DNA from: Cyanophora paradoxa
Taxonomy: Eukaryota > Glaucocystophyceae > Cyanophorales > Cyanophoraceae
Length of the DNA stretch: 64,000 nucleotides
Assembly (NCBI GenBank): GCA_004431415.1
Contig: QPMI01000477.1
Location: forward strand, 62,001-126,000
Direction: 5' to 3'
Below, one piece after another: positions 39,111 to 50,653 of this stretch. The position numbers were made by a program, and so were the translations under genes. Positions within the stretch are counted from its first letter, which is position 1. Every line of letters starts with the position of its first letter. A model generated the notes under the pieces. It made no database searches. It was not told the origin of the DNA and saw only the letters and a list, made by a program, of their open reading frames with translations.

Positions 39111-42100
39111 ATGTTGCTTCAACCGCTGCCATGGCCAGACAGCAGCAGCCACGTGCATTTGCGCGCCGTCCCAACGCTATTGCAAGATGCACATGTACAT
39201 GTGCGCACGGTTGAATCCCGCATGCGCGCATGCTCTCGCGGATCGCGAATGTCTGGCGACCACCCTGCTAAGCGTTGCGCTTGCAATCGCAGGCGCCGGC
39301 GTCCCGCTCAAAGCGGCCGTCGGATGTGGCCATGGCGCCATCGGTATCAGCTGCAGAGCCCCATGGCCATCACGTTCACGGGCGCCGGAGCGGCAGCGAG
39401 GCGCGCGAGATCCATCGCGATCGAGAGGCATGGCGCTCGCAATTGCAAGTGGAGCGTCGGCTGGATCGCGAAGGGCATCGCAGCCCGTCGCGGTCGGCGC
39501 CAACGCGTACGCTGGCCACGGACGGCGCGGAGCTGCAGGCGATGATGCACTTTCAGCTGCCCCCCGCTCACGAGCCGGAGCAGCGCTCCGTTCGGCGGTT
39601 CATGCAGAGCGCGCTCGAGTCGAGGCCCGCACCGCGCTCGGCGAGCGTTGCCGCCGGGGACAGGGGCGAGGGCCGCGGGGGCTTCTGTGCGAACGCGCGC
39701 GCGCTCGCTCTCATCCTCGGGGGCCCGTCCCTCTTCGGCGCCCTCCAGCTCGGCCTCCCCTACCATTCGATCCCGCACCACGTCGCCCGAGCCTTCCTCC
39801 TCGCCCTCCTCGCTTCCCTGGGGGCCGGCGCGAACGGTGCATTTCACTCGAAACGGGCTCCAGCCCTCTAGATCTAGATCTGCCGAGGTCGCACTCGCGG
39901 CAGCTAAATATACCTTAGTAGAGGTTGAGCCCGTCCGGCAGGCGCCTTCTGGTTCTCGACGTTTACGCGGGCCCCGCTCCGGAGAATCTCCCTCGCGTAC
40001 GCGGCCCTCTTCGTCGCCGTCTCCTCCGCTCTCTTCGCGGCTCTCGACGCCGCCGTAGACTGTGCGTCCGCAGACTCATCCGACGTCTCTTGGGCGCCCT
40101 CGCGGTGACGCGGCCCCCGCATGCGCAGTGGCTCGAATCCCGTTCGCCACTCTGGGGCTGCTACTCATCTTCCTCGTCTCCAACCAAATCTGCTCCCGCC
40201 TGCTCGCTCGCTTGTATTTTCGGCGCGTCGGCTCCACCTTCTACGGCGGCGGCGCGGCCTCCAGCTCGAATCCGGACGCGGCGCTGCCGTCCAGCTTCAG
40301 ATCGGCGCCTGTATCCAGCCATCCCGCCCGCGCCTTCGTCGTCGCCGGGCGATTCCAGGTACCGATGTTTGCGCGCCCCGGCCGCTGCAGCTCACCGCTG
40401 ATGTCCGCTGCAGTCGCTGACCACTCTTTTGCTCGCGGTATGCGGTCCCTCTTCCCCCCCCTCCTCCTCCCCCCCCCCCCCTTCCCCTCCCCCCCTCCTC
40501 CCCGCCCGCCTTTCCTTCCCCCTTCCCCCCCCCCCCAACACCCCCCCCGTCCTCCGCCCCCCGCCGCCCTCCCCCACCCGAAATCTCCCTTGCGCTCCTT
40601 AAGTCACCTGATCCCCCGCCTGCAGATTCTCGCGGGGTACATATACCTTTTCTCGTACACACGATCGGCAATCGTGCAGGTCGGCAGCGCTTCGAATTCG
40701 CGAAGCTTTAAGACTGCCAGCGCTGAGCCGCGGCCGGCCGCTTCTCGCAGGTTTTCCTGAACATGGCCATGACGTCCCTTTGCTTCTTCCTGGTCCTGCT
40801 CCAGCTGAAGCTGTTCGGCGGCTGGCTCCTGGCAAGCATGCCCCACGGCGACGCCGCCGTGATCCACGTCCTCAACATGATGTGAGCCTTGCTTTGCTCC
40901 CCGAGCCCCTCGGCCCCCCTGCCCCGGCCCCGAGGTTTCCCCGCCGGTCCCGCCCCGCCCTTCTGAGGGGGCGCCCGGCAGGACGGTGGTGCGCGTGCTG
41001 CGCCAGCTCGTCTCCTTCCAAGTGAAGTCGGTCACCGTCTACCTCGTCTCCATCGCCACCGACGTGCTCGCCCTCCTCCTCGCCCTCCTCCTCCTCCGCC
41101 GAAGCTTTGCGCGGCACTTCGCCCGCCGCGCCATCGCCTGGCTCCGCGACCGATCGACATCGGCGGCCCCCGCCGAGCAGCTGCACGCGAGGCGAAGGGG
41201 GGCGGCGGGTGCGCCGGCCGACGTCCCCTCGTCTACGGACGCCGCGTCGATATCGATCCGGGGTCCGAGCCGCGACAGCGCCAGCGCCAACCCGACGCCA
41301 GCATCCGATCGCGCCGAACGCCCTTCGGTGTCCGAGCACCCCGCGGAGCGGGCCGGCGGCAGCAGCAAGGGCATCGCCGCCTCGTCATCTCTATCGACGC
41401 GAAGCGCCCACGCAGCCGCCCCGGCCGCGGGCGACGCGGTGTCGATCGCGAGCCGAAGCCCGACTTTCGACTGGGGATCGGGACCCGTGGCCGGGGCTGC
41501 GGATCCGGATGCGAGCCTCTGGGTGTACAACGTGCAGCACGGCATCCGGTGCAACCCCGGCCCGTCTCGGACCGGCTCGCTCGCTCGGGCCCTCGGTGTG
41601 CCGCTGAACCGCGCGCAGGACGATGCTGCTGTGGAACGCGGTCGTCGCGTGGGCCGCCTGCGCCATCTCCTCCACGGCCGTCGTCGTCGCCCGCTTCGGC
41701 CCCGGCGCCCCCTGCTTCCCCTACTCCCCGGCGACCTTCCCCGACGCCGACTTTGCGAACGCCCTCTTCTTTTCGGCGGTCACCGCGTGCGCCTCATTCC
41801 CTGTACATATACAGCTTCAGATCGATGCCGATGTCGATTCGCTCGAGATCTGACTCCACGGCGTCGGCCCGCAGCGGATTCAACGCTGCCATCATTGCCG
41901 CCCTGCACGCCGTCTCTGCCCTCTTCCCGAACCTTCGAGAGCAGCTCGGCCTCGCCCCCTCCTGGCGCTTCCTCCGGTTCGCGGCGTCCCTCCTGCACTC
42001 GCACCTCCCGGCCCTCGGTGCCGCCTCCTTTGATCCGGACTCGTGAATTTGCAGGGAGAACGCCTCGACGCTGGCCTTCATGTTCTGGCCGTCCACCGGT

Positions 42101-42398
42101 GCCGCTTTAATTGGGTTCAACCGCCAGGTCCGAACACTCCGCGCCCCCCCCCCCCCCCCCCTCCCCCAACAACAACAACACAACAACAACAACAACCACC
42201 CCTCGCGCCGCGTCCCTATCGCCGTCCCCCCCACCCCCACCCTCCGCTCCGGAGTCCCCCCACCCACACCCCCCACCCCCCGCCCCCTCGCGTCCCGTAT
42301 TTGCTTTTTGCTGATTCGACTCCGCGCACCCCTACCCCTCCCTGCAGTCCAACATATACTACTTCCTCTTCCCCCAGAATTACGTTCCCCTGTCTTGA
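39111..42398 (+). CDS. Polytopic membrane protein, tandem copy B
   Basis: The same eleven-exon structure closes in phase: 39111-39209, 39293-39836, 39942-40054, 40074-40358, 40626-40679, 40751-40881, 40982-41548, 41619-41786, 41875-41976, 42055-42127, 42348-42398, about 728 aa. It ends NIYYFLFPQNYVPLS. It is clearly more diverged from A and C than they are from each other, notably in introns and the Ser/Arg loop, but every splice phase is preserved. That supports three functional genes. Introns at 40359-40625 and 42128-42347 contain long C-rich runs, the latter with CAACAACAA repeats. Confidence 0.7.
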
Positions 42399-43581
42399 TG
42401 TGCTTTTGCCTTCCAGGCACCCCAGCTGCCTGCGCATGCAGGCTCTCAGCGCGTCCGCCCTTCTGGCGGCCTCCGAGAGCTAGCGATATTATTATCTTTT
42501 TTTGAGAGACTGCGATATGGGGCGAACCCCCTGTAGGTAGCGATATTATTATCAAAGCTAGCGAGAATTATGAAACGTATTTTAATTATAATTATAAGTA
42601 ATCGGTTGTCACAGTGTCGCGGCCGCTCGCGCTGGCATGCAGCCCCACCCCACCGGGGGCGCGTAGCCGGCTTGCAGCCCGCGGTGCCTCTTCGAATTCT
42701 GCGTTCGGATCCCCTATCGATATCCGGAGACGCCCCCTCCCCCCGAAATTAGACGCTTAGCTATAGATTTCACCTTTCGTCTCGATCTCTGCGCGTTTAA
42801 TTTCGTAACATCTTTGAGCTCTTGGCGCCTAGCGCCACTGCACCATCAGGTTCCTCGGGGCCTGTCCGTCCCAGTTGGGCGGGCCCGGGGCGGCCGCATT
42901 GATCATGAGCGATATACACCGTCGGGGCGGAGCCCTCACCCCTCCTCATGGCCCGGATTCATAGGTCTTCATGGCATTTGATCATGATTGATATTGCAAT
43001 TGACCGATTCATGTGATCGATTCATGACCCCCTATTCCTGTATCATGCCATCATTCAATGATCATTGCCATGATGCCACTACGCATACCAGCCTATTACC
43101 AGGTACCCCCCGGCCAGAGAGTCCGACGTCGACGGTCATTAATTTCAGCTTGCAACTTAAGTTGAAAGCGTAAGGCGCCGCTTAGGCGCGCACGGGGCGG
43201 CGCTGCGCCGGCGCACCGCGGCACCCGGGCCGTGGCACCGCCGCGGAGTCGGCGCGGAGCGGCACCCGGATCCGGGAGTCGGCGCGGAGCGGCACGCCGC
43301 GCGCGCCGCCGCCTCAGCCTGGCAGAAATCGATATCAGCAGTCTCCTGATCATGAGCTGCACCGCTTAACGCAGGCAGCGCAGGCTGCTGCGCGCTCGGT
43401 ACGTCCGACGCACTAGGGCATCGGATCATGGTCATGATCATCGGATGCGATGGTTCAGAGGCACGAGCCTGATCATGGCCATGAGCCAGATCTGGCCACG
43501 GACCACGCCGCCAGCGTCTTTGAGCTGCATGCGCAGCTGCAGCGGCGACCTCAGCGCGCTGCCCCTGCGCATGCAGCTGCC
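42399..43581. other. Spacer between copies B and C
   Basis: No gene. Holds the hairpin retroposon copy 3, the unit-boundary words at about 42585, GATCATGATT/CATGATCA-type palindromes at about 42980-43060, and from about 43445 the shared 5' region of copy C. Confidence 0.45.
42497..42537 (-). mobile_element. Hairpin retroposon, copy 3, with 16-bp TSD
   Basis: A 41-bp insertion (minus orientation) between perfect duplications TAGCGATATTATTATC at 42481-42496 and 42538-42553. Long duplications plus an A tail are signs of target-primed reverse transcription. Confidence 0.85.
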
Positions 43582-46500
43582 ATGTTGCTTCAACCGCTGC
43601 CATGGCCAGACAGCAGCAGACATGTGCACGTGCGCGCCGTCCCAACGCTATTGCAAGATCTAGATGCAGATGTGCGCACGGTACCGGTTGAATCCCGCAT
43701 CCGCGCATGCTCTCGCGGATCGCGAATGTCTGGCGACTATCCTGTTAAGCGTTGCGCTTGCAATCGCAGGCGCCGGCGTCCCGCTCAAAGCTGCCGTCGG
43801 ATGTGGCCATATGCATGGCGCCATCGGTGTCAGCTGCAGAGCCCCGTGGCCATCACGTGCACGGGCGCCGGAGCGGCAGCGAGGCGCGCGAGATCCATCG
43901 CGAGGCATGGCGCTCGCAATTGCACGTGGAGCGTCGGCTGGATCGCGAAGGGCATCGCAGCCCGTCGCGGTCGGCGCCAGCGCGTACGCTGGCCACGGAC
44001 GGCGCGGAGCTGCAGGCGATGATGCACTTTCAGCTGCCCCCCGCCCACGAGCCGGAGCAGCGCTCCGTCTGGCGGTTCATGCGGAGCGCGCTCGAGTCGA
44101 GGCCCGCACCGCGCTCGGCGGGCTCGAGCGCTGCAGCCGCCGCCGGGGACAGGAGCCGCGGGGGCTTCTGGGCGAACGCGCGCGCGCTCGGCCTCATCCT
44201 CGGGGGCCCGTCCCTCTTCGGCGCCCTCCAGTTCGGCCTCCCCTACCATTCGATCCCGCACCACGTCGCCCGAGCCTTCCTGCTCGGCCTGCTGACTTCC
44301 CTGGGGGCCGGCGCGAACGGTGACTTGCACGCGCGCTGACTACAGATCGGCTTTGACTTGAAATTCCGCCCGGCAGGCGCCTTCTGGTTCTCGACGTTTA
44401 CGCGGGCCCCGCTCCGGAGAATCTCCCTCGCTTACGCGGCCCTCTTCGTCGCTCTCTCCTCCGCTCTCTTCGCGGCCCTCGACGCCGCCGTAGACTGTGC
44501 GTCCGCAGATTCATCCGACGTCTCTTGGGCGCCCTCGCGGTGACGCGGCCCCCGCATGCGCAGTGGCTCGAATCCCGTTCGCCACTCTGGGGCTGCTACT
44601 TATCTTCCTCGTCTCCAACCAAATCTGCTCCCGCCTGCTCGCTCGCTTGTATTTTCGGCGGGTTGGTTCCATCTTCTACGGCGGCGGCGCGGCCTCCAGC
44701 TCGAATCCGGACGTGGCTCTGCCGTCCAGCTTTAGATCGGCGCCTGGTTCCAGCCACCCCTCCCGCGCCTTCGTCGTCGTGGGGCGATTCCAGGTACCGA
44801 TGTTCGCGCGCCCCGGCCGCTGCAGCTCGCCTCTGATGTTCGTTGCAGTCGTTGAGCAGTCTTTTGCTCGCGGTATGCGAGACACTCCCCCCCCCGCCCC
44901 CCCCCCCCCCCCTCTTCTCCCGCCCCCGCTCCCCTTCCCCCCCCCCCCCCGCCCCCTCCCCGCCTCCCACCCCCCCACCCCCCTCCTCCTCCTCGCCCGC
45001 CTCCCCTTCCCGCCCCCCCCCCCCCCCCCCCCTCCCCCAGAACCCCGCCTTGCGCTCCTTCGGCCACCTGATGCCCCGCCTGCAGATTCTAGGGGGGTAC
45101 CTGTTCCTTTTCTCGTACATACGGTCGACAGTCGTACAGGTGGGCAAAGCTTTGGATTCGCGAAGGCTGATAGCGCGCGCTGAGCCGCGGCCGGCCGATT
45201 TCCGCAGGTTTTCCTGAACATCGCCGTGACTTCCGTCTGCTTCTTCATCGTCCTGCTCCAGCTCAAGCTGTTCGGCGGCTCGCTCCTGGCAAGCATGCCC
45301 CACGGCGACGCCGCCGTGATCCACGTCCTCAACATGATGTGAGCCTTGCTTGAGCCCCTCAGACTCGCACCTCCGTCAGATCTAGATTCTCTCGTGGCGG
45401 GCCCCCTGCAGCTAGCTATGACGCTGACGGAAAGGCGGGCAGGATCAACGTGCGCGTGCTGCGCCAGCTCGCCTTCTTCCAAGTGAAGTCGGTCACCGTC
45501 TACCTCGTCTCCATCGCCACCGACCTCCTCTCCCTCCTCCTCCCCCTCCTCCTCCTCCTCCGCCGCTTCGCCCGGCCCTTCGCCCGCCGCGCCGTCCCCT
45601 GGCTCCGTGCCCGGTCGGCGGCCCCCGCCGACGCGAGGCAAGGAGAGGGGGCGAGCACGCCGGCCCCCACGTCTACGGACGCTGCGACGATTCGGAGTCC
45701 GAGCCGCGCCAATCCGACGCCGGAATCAGATCGCGCCGAACGTCCTTCGTTATCGGAGCACCCCGCGGAGCGGGCCAGCGGCGGCAAGGGCATCGCCGCC
45801 TCGTCATCTGTGCAGCTGTCGACGCGTAGCGCCCACGTAGCCGCACTGGGCGCCGCGGTGTCGATCGCGAGCCCGAGCCCCGTTCTCGACTCCGGATACG
45901 GACCCGGGGCCGGGGCCGGAGCCGGGGATCCGGATGCGAGCCTCTGGGTGTACAATGTCCAGCACGGCATCCGGTTCTCCCCTTATTGCTCGCTCGCTCG
46001 GGCCCTCGGTGTGCCGCTGAAGCGCGCGCAGGACGATGCTGCTGTGGAACGCGGTCGTCGCGTGGGCCGCCTGCGCCATCTTCGCCACGGCCGTCGCCGT
46101 CGCCCGCTTCGGCCCGGGCGCCGCCTCCTTCCCCTACTCCCCGGCCACCTTCTCCCGCGCCGACTTCGAGAACGCCCTCATCTTCTCCGCGGTCACCGCG
46201 TGCGCCGCGTTCCCCCCTATAGCTTATCGATGTCGATGCCGATGTCGATGTCGGTCCGCTCGAGATCTGACTCACGGCGTCGGTCGACCTGCAGCGGGTT
46301 CAACGCCGCCGTCGTTGCCGCCATGCACGCCGCGGCTGCCTTCTTCCCGAACCTGCGGGACCACCTCGGCCTCGCCCCCTCCTGGCGCTTCCTCCGGTGC
46401 GCGGCAGCCCTCCTGTCACCGCGTCTCCTTGCTCTCGATGTCGTGTCCTTTGATCCGGACTCTTGGGTTCGCAGCGAGCACGCCTTCACGCTGGCCTTCA

Positions 46501-46716
46501 TGTTCTGGCCATCCACCGGCTCCGCTTTAATTGCGTTCAACCGCCAGGTCCGAACAACCCCCGCCCCCCCCCTTCCCCCCCCCTGTTCTCACCCCCCCCC
46601 TCCCTCCCCCCTCCACCCCCCCGTCCCCTATTTGCTTTGCTGATTCGACTCCGCGCACCCTGCAGACCAACATTTACTACTTCGTCTTCCCCGAAAATTA
46701 CGTTCCCCTGTCTTAA
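43582..46716 (+). CDS. Polytopic membrane protein, tandem copy C
   Basis: Eleven exons in phase: 43582-43680, 43770-44319, 44377-44489, 44509-44793, 45086-45139, 45208-45338, 45443-45973, 46032-46199, 46295-46396, 46475-46547, 46666-46716, about 718 aa. It is nearly identical to copy A across many exons and introns (for example 44358-44543 matches 29860-30045 at protein level) despite not being adjacent to it. Differences from A are mostly 6-bp palindromic insertions and C-run length. Intron 44794-45085 is almost entirely C-rich. Confidence 0.7.
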
Positions 46717-47385
46717 GCTTGATGGGCTTGTACCCTCCGGGCGCCCCAGCTGCAGGCTCTCGGCGCGTCCGCCCTTCTCATGGCCTGCTCCAAGTCCGCC
46801 CGCGGACCCGACGCCTTCGAGCCGGGCCCCAGAACGCCACAAGGTGTGCGCATGGTTTTTATGCTCAAGACCTAAATCTCCGCCGGAATGACGTTTTTGT
46901 CAGATCACAACTATCCCAACTCTCAGAGTCTGATGTTCAACGCTTATCATATTATATTATAATCAGAGCTAGCGATAGTCAAGAAACATACTATAGCTAT
47001 AATTATAAGTAATCGGATGCCACGGCCACTCGCGCTGGCGTGCACCCCCACCTGCAGCTACGCACAACGGGGGGCCTAGGCCTGGCGCGGGCGTGCAGCC
47101 CGCGGCGCTTCAATTATTCTGCGCTCGAGGACACCCCCTTCCCCCCCCCCCCCTCTCTCCCCCTCTCCCCCGCAAATCATTCTATTCCCCATATGCATCC
47201 TCTGCGAATTTCAAAAGAGCTAGTCCGGAATTCATTCAAGAAAAAAAGCAAACAAAAATCGATACAAGCGCAAAAAGCTCGTCGGCGCGAGCAATATAAA
47301 AATACGTCCATACATAAAGAATTCGAAAGTGCGATAATACTACGAGGCGGCCCGCTGGCTCCGGACGGCCGCGCGGGTGCTATAA
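46717..47385. other. Spacer between copy C and the cyclase gene
   Basis: Contains the uninterrupted equivalent of the LTR-element target (46905-46930), the unit-boundary words near 47000, and a C run at about 47141-47153. No gene is supported; the 174-aa frame at 47040 is low complexity. The duplicated unit seems to end near 47040. Confidence 0.45.
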
Positions 47386-50300
47386 TTAGGCCTCCTCGAC
47401 GGGGAGGGAGGCGGGGTCGGGGCGGCCGCTGTCCGGGGCCGCCTCGCCCCCCGCCGCCGCCGGCTCCTTCCCGCCGGCGACGGCCACCATTCGGACGGCG
47501 GGGACGGCCCCCGGCGGCGAGCGCGCGCGCGGCGGCCCCGGCGCCGCCGCGAGCTCGAGCTTAGGCGCCCCCTCGAGCTCCGTCGGCGCCGGCTCCGCGA
47601 CGGCGGCGGCCTGCGCCGCGAGGCGCGGGTCGAGGCGGTGCGCGAGCGCCGCGAGGCGGTTCGCCGCCGTGTGGTCGGAGAGGGCGCGGTAGCCCCGCGC
47701 CGCCGCCTCGATCCCCCGCGCTCCCCCTTCAGGCACGCCAGCGCCTCCGCCGCCGCCGCCGCCTCCGCCGGGCGCTCCGCCCGCGCTCGCCGGCCGAGGC
47801 GAGGAGGGCGCGCAGGGCGCGGGCGGCGCGGCGCGGGTGGCCCTCGAGGGCGGCGGCGCGGGCGGCGAGCATGCGGTGCTGGGCGCGGGCGAGCGCGTCG
47901 CTCCGCGCGTGCCGCCCGAGCAGCGCCAGCGCGTCGCCGCACATCCGCCGCGCCTCGGCCGGCGTCAGCTCCGCCGCCCCGCCGCCGGCGGCGCCGCGGG
48001 CCGAGGCGGGGCCGGCCTCGCGGTGCTGGGCGGCGGCGGCGGCCTCGGCGGGGAGCTGCAGGACGAGCGCCTCCGTCTTGCCGGCCGCCACGACGCGCGC
48101 CCGCTTCCCCTTCCCGCCCCGCCGCGCCGCCGCCTCCCGCTCCCGCGCCAGCGCCGCCGCCGCCGCCGCCCGCGCCGCCTCCACCGCCAGCTGCGCCGCC
48201 GCCGCGCCGGCCGGCCCGAGCGCCGGCCACGCCGCCGGCAGCTGCGCCGGCGCCAGGGGCGTGGGGTCGCCCTCTCGTGGGGGGCATGAGGGGCAGGAGG
48301 TAGCGGGGGGCGGGGCGGGGTCCCGAGGGGAGGAGGCGCCCCGCCTCCGCGCACTCCTCGATGCAGGCGTAGTCGAGCAGCGCGTCGCAGAGGCCCGCAA
48401 GCACCGGCGCGCTGCACAGCTCCACCGGCGCCGCGCCCTCCACCTCCGCCCCCGCCCGCGCTCCACGCCGCCGCCGCCCGCCGCGCCGGCGAGCGGGCGG
48501 CGCGCCTCCGGCTGCCCGCCCTCCGTGCCGAGGGCGTGCGCGCCGCTGCCGGTCTGGAGCGGGGCGACGGCGCGCGCGTTGGGCCGCACCGACATCGAGA
48601 CGCTGGCGTGGATGCGGGCCGAGCCCGGCTGGTGGGCGAGCCCGAGACGGCCGCCGCCGCCGCGTCCGGCGAGAGCGGCTGCTGCTGCCCCGGGCGCCAG
48701 TGGCCCGCCCCCGCCCCGCCCCCGCCGCGACGCGCGGCCGCTGCGCGCCGAGCACGGCGGCGTGCGCGGCGCGGAGGGCCGACGCCGCCGCCGCGCGCGT
48801 CGCCTCGCGCTCGCTGCGGTTCGACCGACGGTCACGTTGCCGCCGCCGAAGCGCGCCGTCACGCCGCCCGAGCCGGCCGCCGACCAGACGGCGGCGGCGG
48901 CTGCGTGCGCAGCCGACGCGGCGATGGCGGCGGCGGCGGCGAGGGCGAGGCGGCCGACGGCGGCGTACTCGGGGCGGTGCGGGGCACCGCCGGGCTTGAG
49001 GGCCTCCTCGGCGTCCTTGCCGCGGCCGCTGCCGGCGAGCATCGCCGCCCACAGCGCCCGCGCCAGCGCCCCGCTGTTCGCGTCGCTCCGCGCCTCCGCC
49101 GACTCCACGCTCTCCCGCGCAAGCTGCGCGCGCGCGGGCGGCCCCGCCAGTCAGCGGCCGGCGGGGCGCGGGGCCGGGCGGGGCGGGCGGGCACCGAGAT
49201 GGCGGCGTCGAGGTCGGCGGGGTTGGCGCGGAAGGCCCAGCGCAGGGCGGCGAGGTGCAGGCCGGCCGCCTCCGCCAGCCGCTGGTCCCCGGAGCTCCGG
49301 CTCCGCTCCAGCGCGCTGCGGGGGCGTGAGGCGAGGGCGACCGACCGACCGAGCAGGCGGGCGGGGCGGGGGCGGACTGTGTGAGGGCGAGGTAGGCGTC
49401 GTCGCGGCGGGCGTCGGCGAGGAGCATGGCGCCGTGCGCGAAGTGCACCGCCCCCGCCGCCGCCAGCGCCGAGGGCGGCGCCCCGGGCCCCGCCAGCCCC
49501 GCCTCCGAGGCCGCCGCCAGCGCCGCCTCGCGGTACCGCCGGGCCCGCGCGCCGTGCCCGCCGCCCCGCAGCAGGCCGGCCAGCGCCGCGTACAGGCGCG
49601 CCCCGCTCTCCGCCGCCCGCGCCCGCTGCGCCCGCGCGTGGAAGGCCGCCGCCGCGCGCACCAGGTCGGCGGGGGCGGCGGCGGCGTCTCCCGCCCGCCC
49701 TCCCGCCCCGGCCCGATGACCACGTTCAGCGCCCCGCGCGAGCCCGGCGCCCCCGCCGCAGCGGCGGCGCCGCGAGCGCCTCCGCGCCCGAGCGGGAGGC
49801 GCCGGGCTCGGGCGGGCGGCGGGCGGCGGCGTGGAGGGCGGCGGCGGCGGCGGCGAGGGCGTCCTCCGCGGCGTTGGCCCCCGCGACGACGGCGTGGCGG
49901 AGCTGGAGGGCGCTGCCCGAGGCGGCGAGCCCCGCGCAGCGCCGCTCGTGCACGGCGGCGGCCTCGCCGAGCACCGCCGCCCGCTCCCACGCCGCCGCCT
50001 CGGGGCCGCCCAGCGAGACGAGCCAGAAGGGGTCGTCGCGGGCGGCCGCCGGCGGCTCGGGCAGCTCGGGCGGGGCGGGGCGGCCCGCCTCGAGCAGCGC
50101 CCCCGCGCGGCGGCGGTGCAGCGGCGCGAAGGCGTGCCGCAGGCGCTGGCGGAGGCCGCCGAGGGCCGCCGCGAGGCGCAGGCGGAGGGGCGAGGGCGGC
50201 ACGGGCCGCCCCAGCAGCTCCAGCGCCCGGCACAGGCTCGCCTCGGCCGCCTCGAAGAGCCCGAGGTCGGCCTGCGCCGTCGCCAGGAAGCGGAGCCAGC

Positions 50301-50617
50301 GGGCGGAGCGCAGGCGCCAGGCGGGGCCCAGGCCGCGCCCCGGCACCGCCGACGAGAGGAGCGCCTCGGGGACCAGGGCCGGCATGCTGGCGCGCCGCTC
50401 GCCCCCGCCCACGCCGCCGGCCGCCTCCGCCGCCGCCTTGGCCAGCGCGTTCAGCGGCACGAGCTGCCGCCGGGAGCCCGAGAAGGGGAGCCGAGGGGGC
50501 TCGCCCGCACCGCCGTCTGCAGGCCGCTCGGCAGCCGCCGCCGCGACTGGTTCCGCGACTGCGGCTTCGAGACCACGGGCTGCGGCGGGCCCGGCTCGAA
50601 GGCGGCAGGAGGGAGAG

Positions 50618-50653
<36 letters not shown>

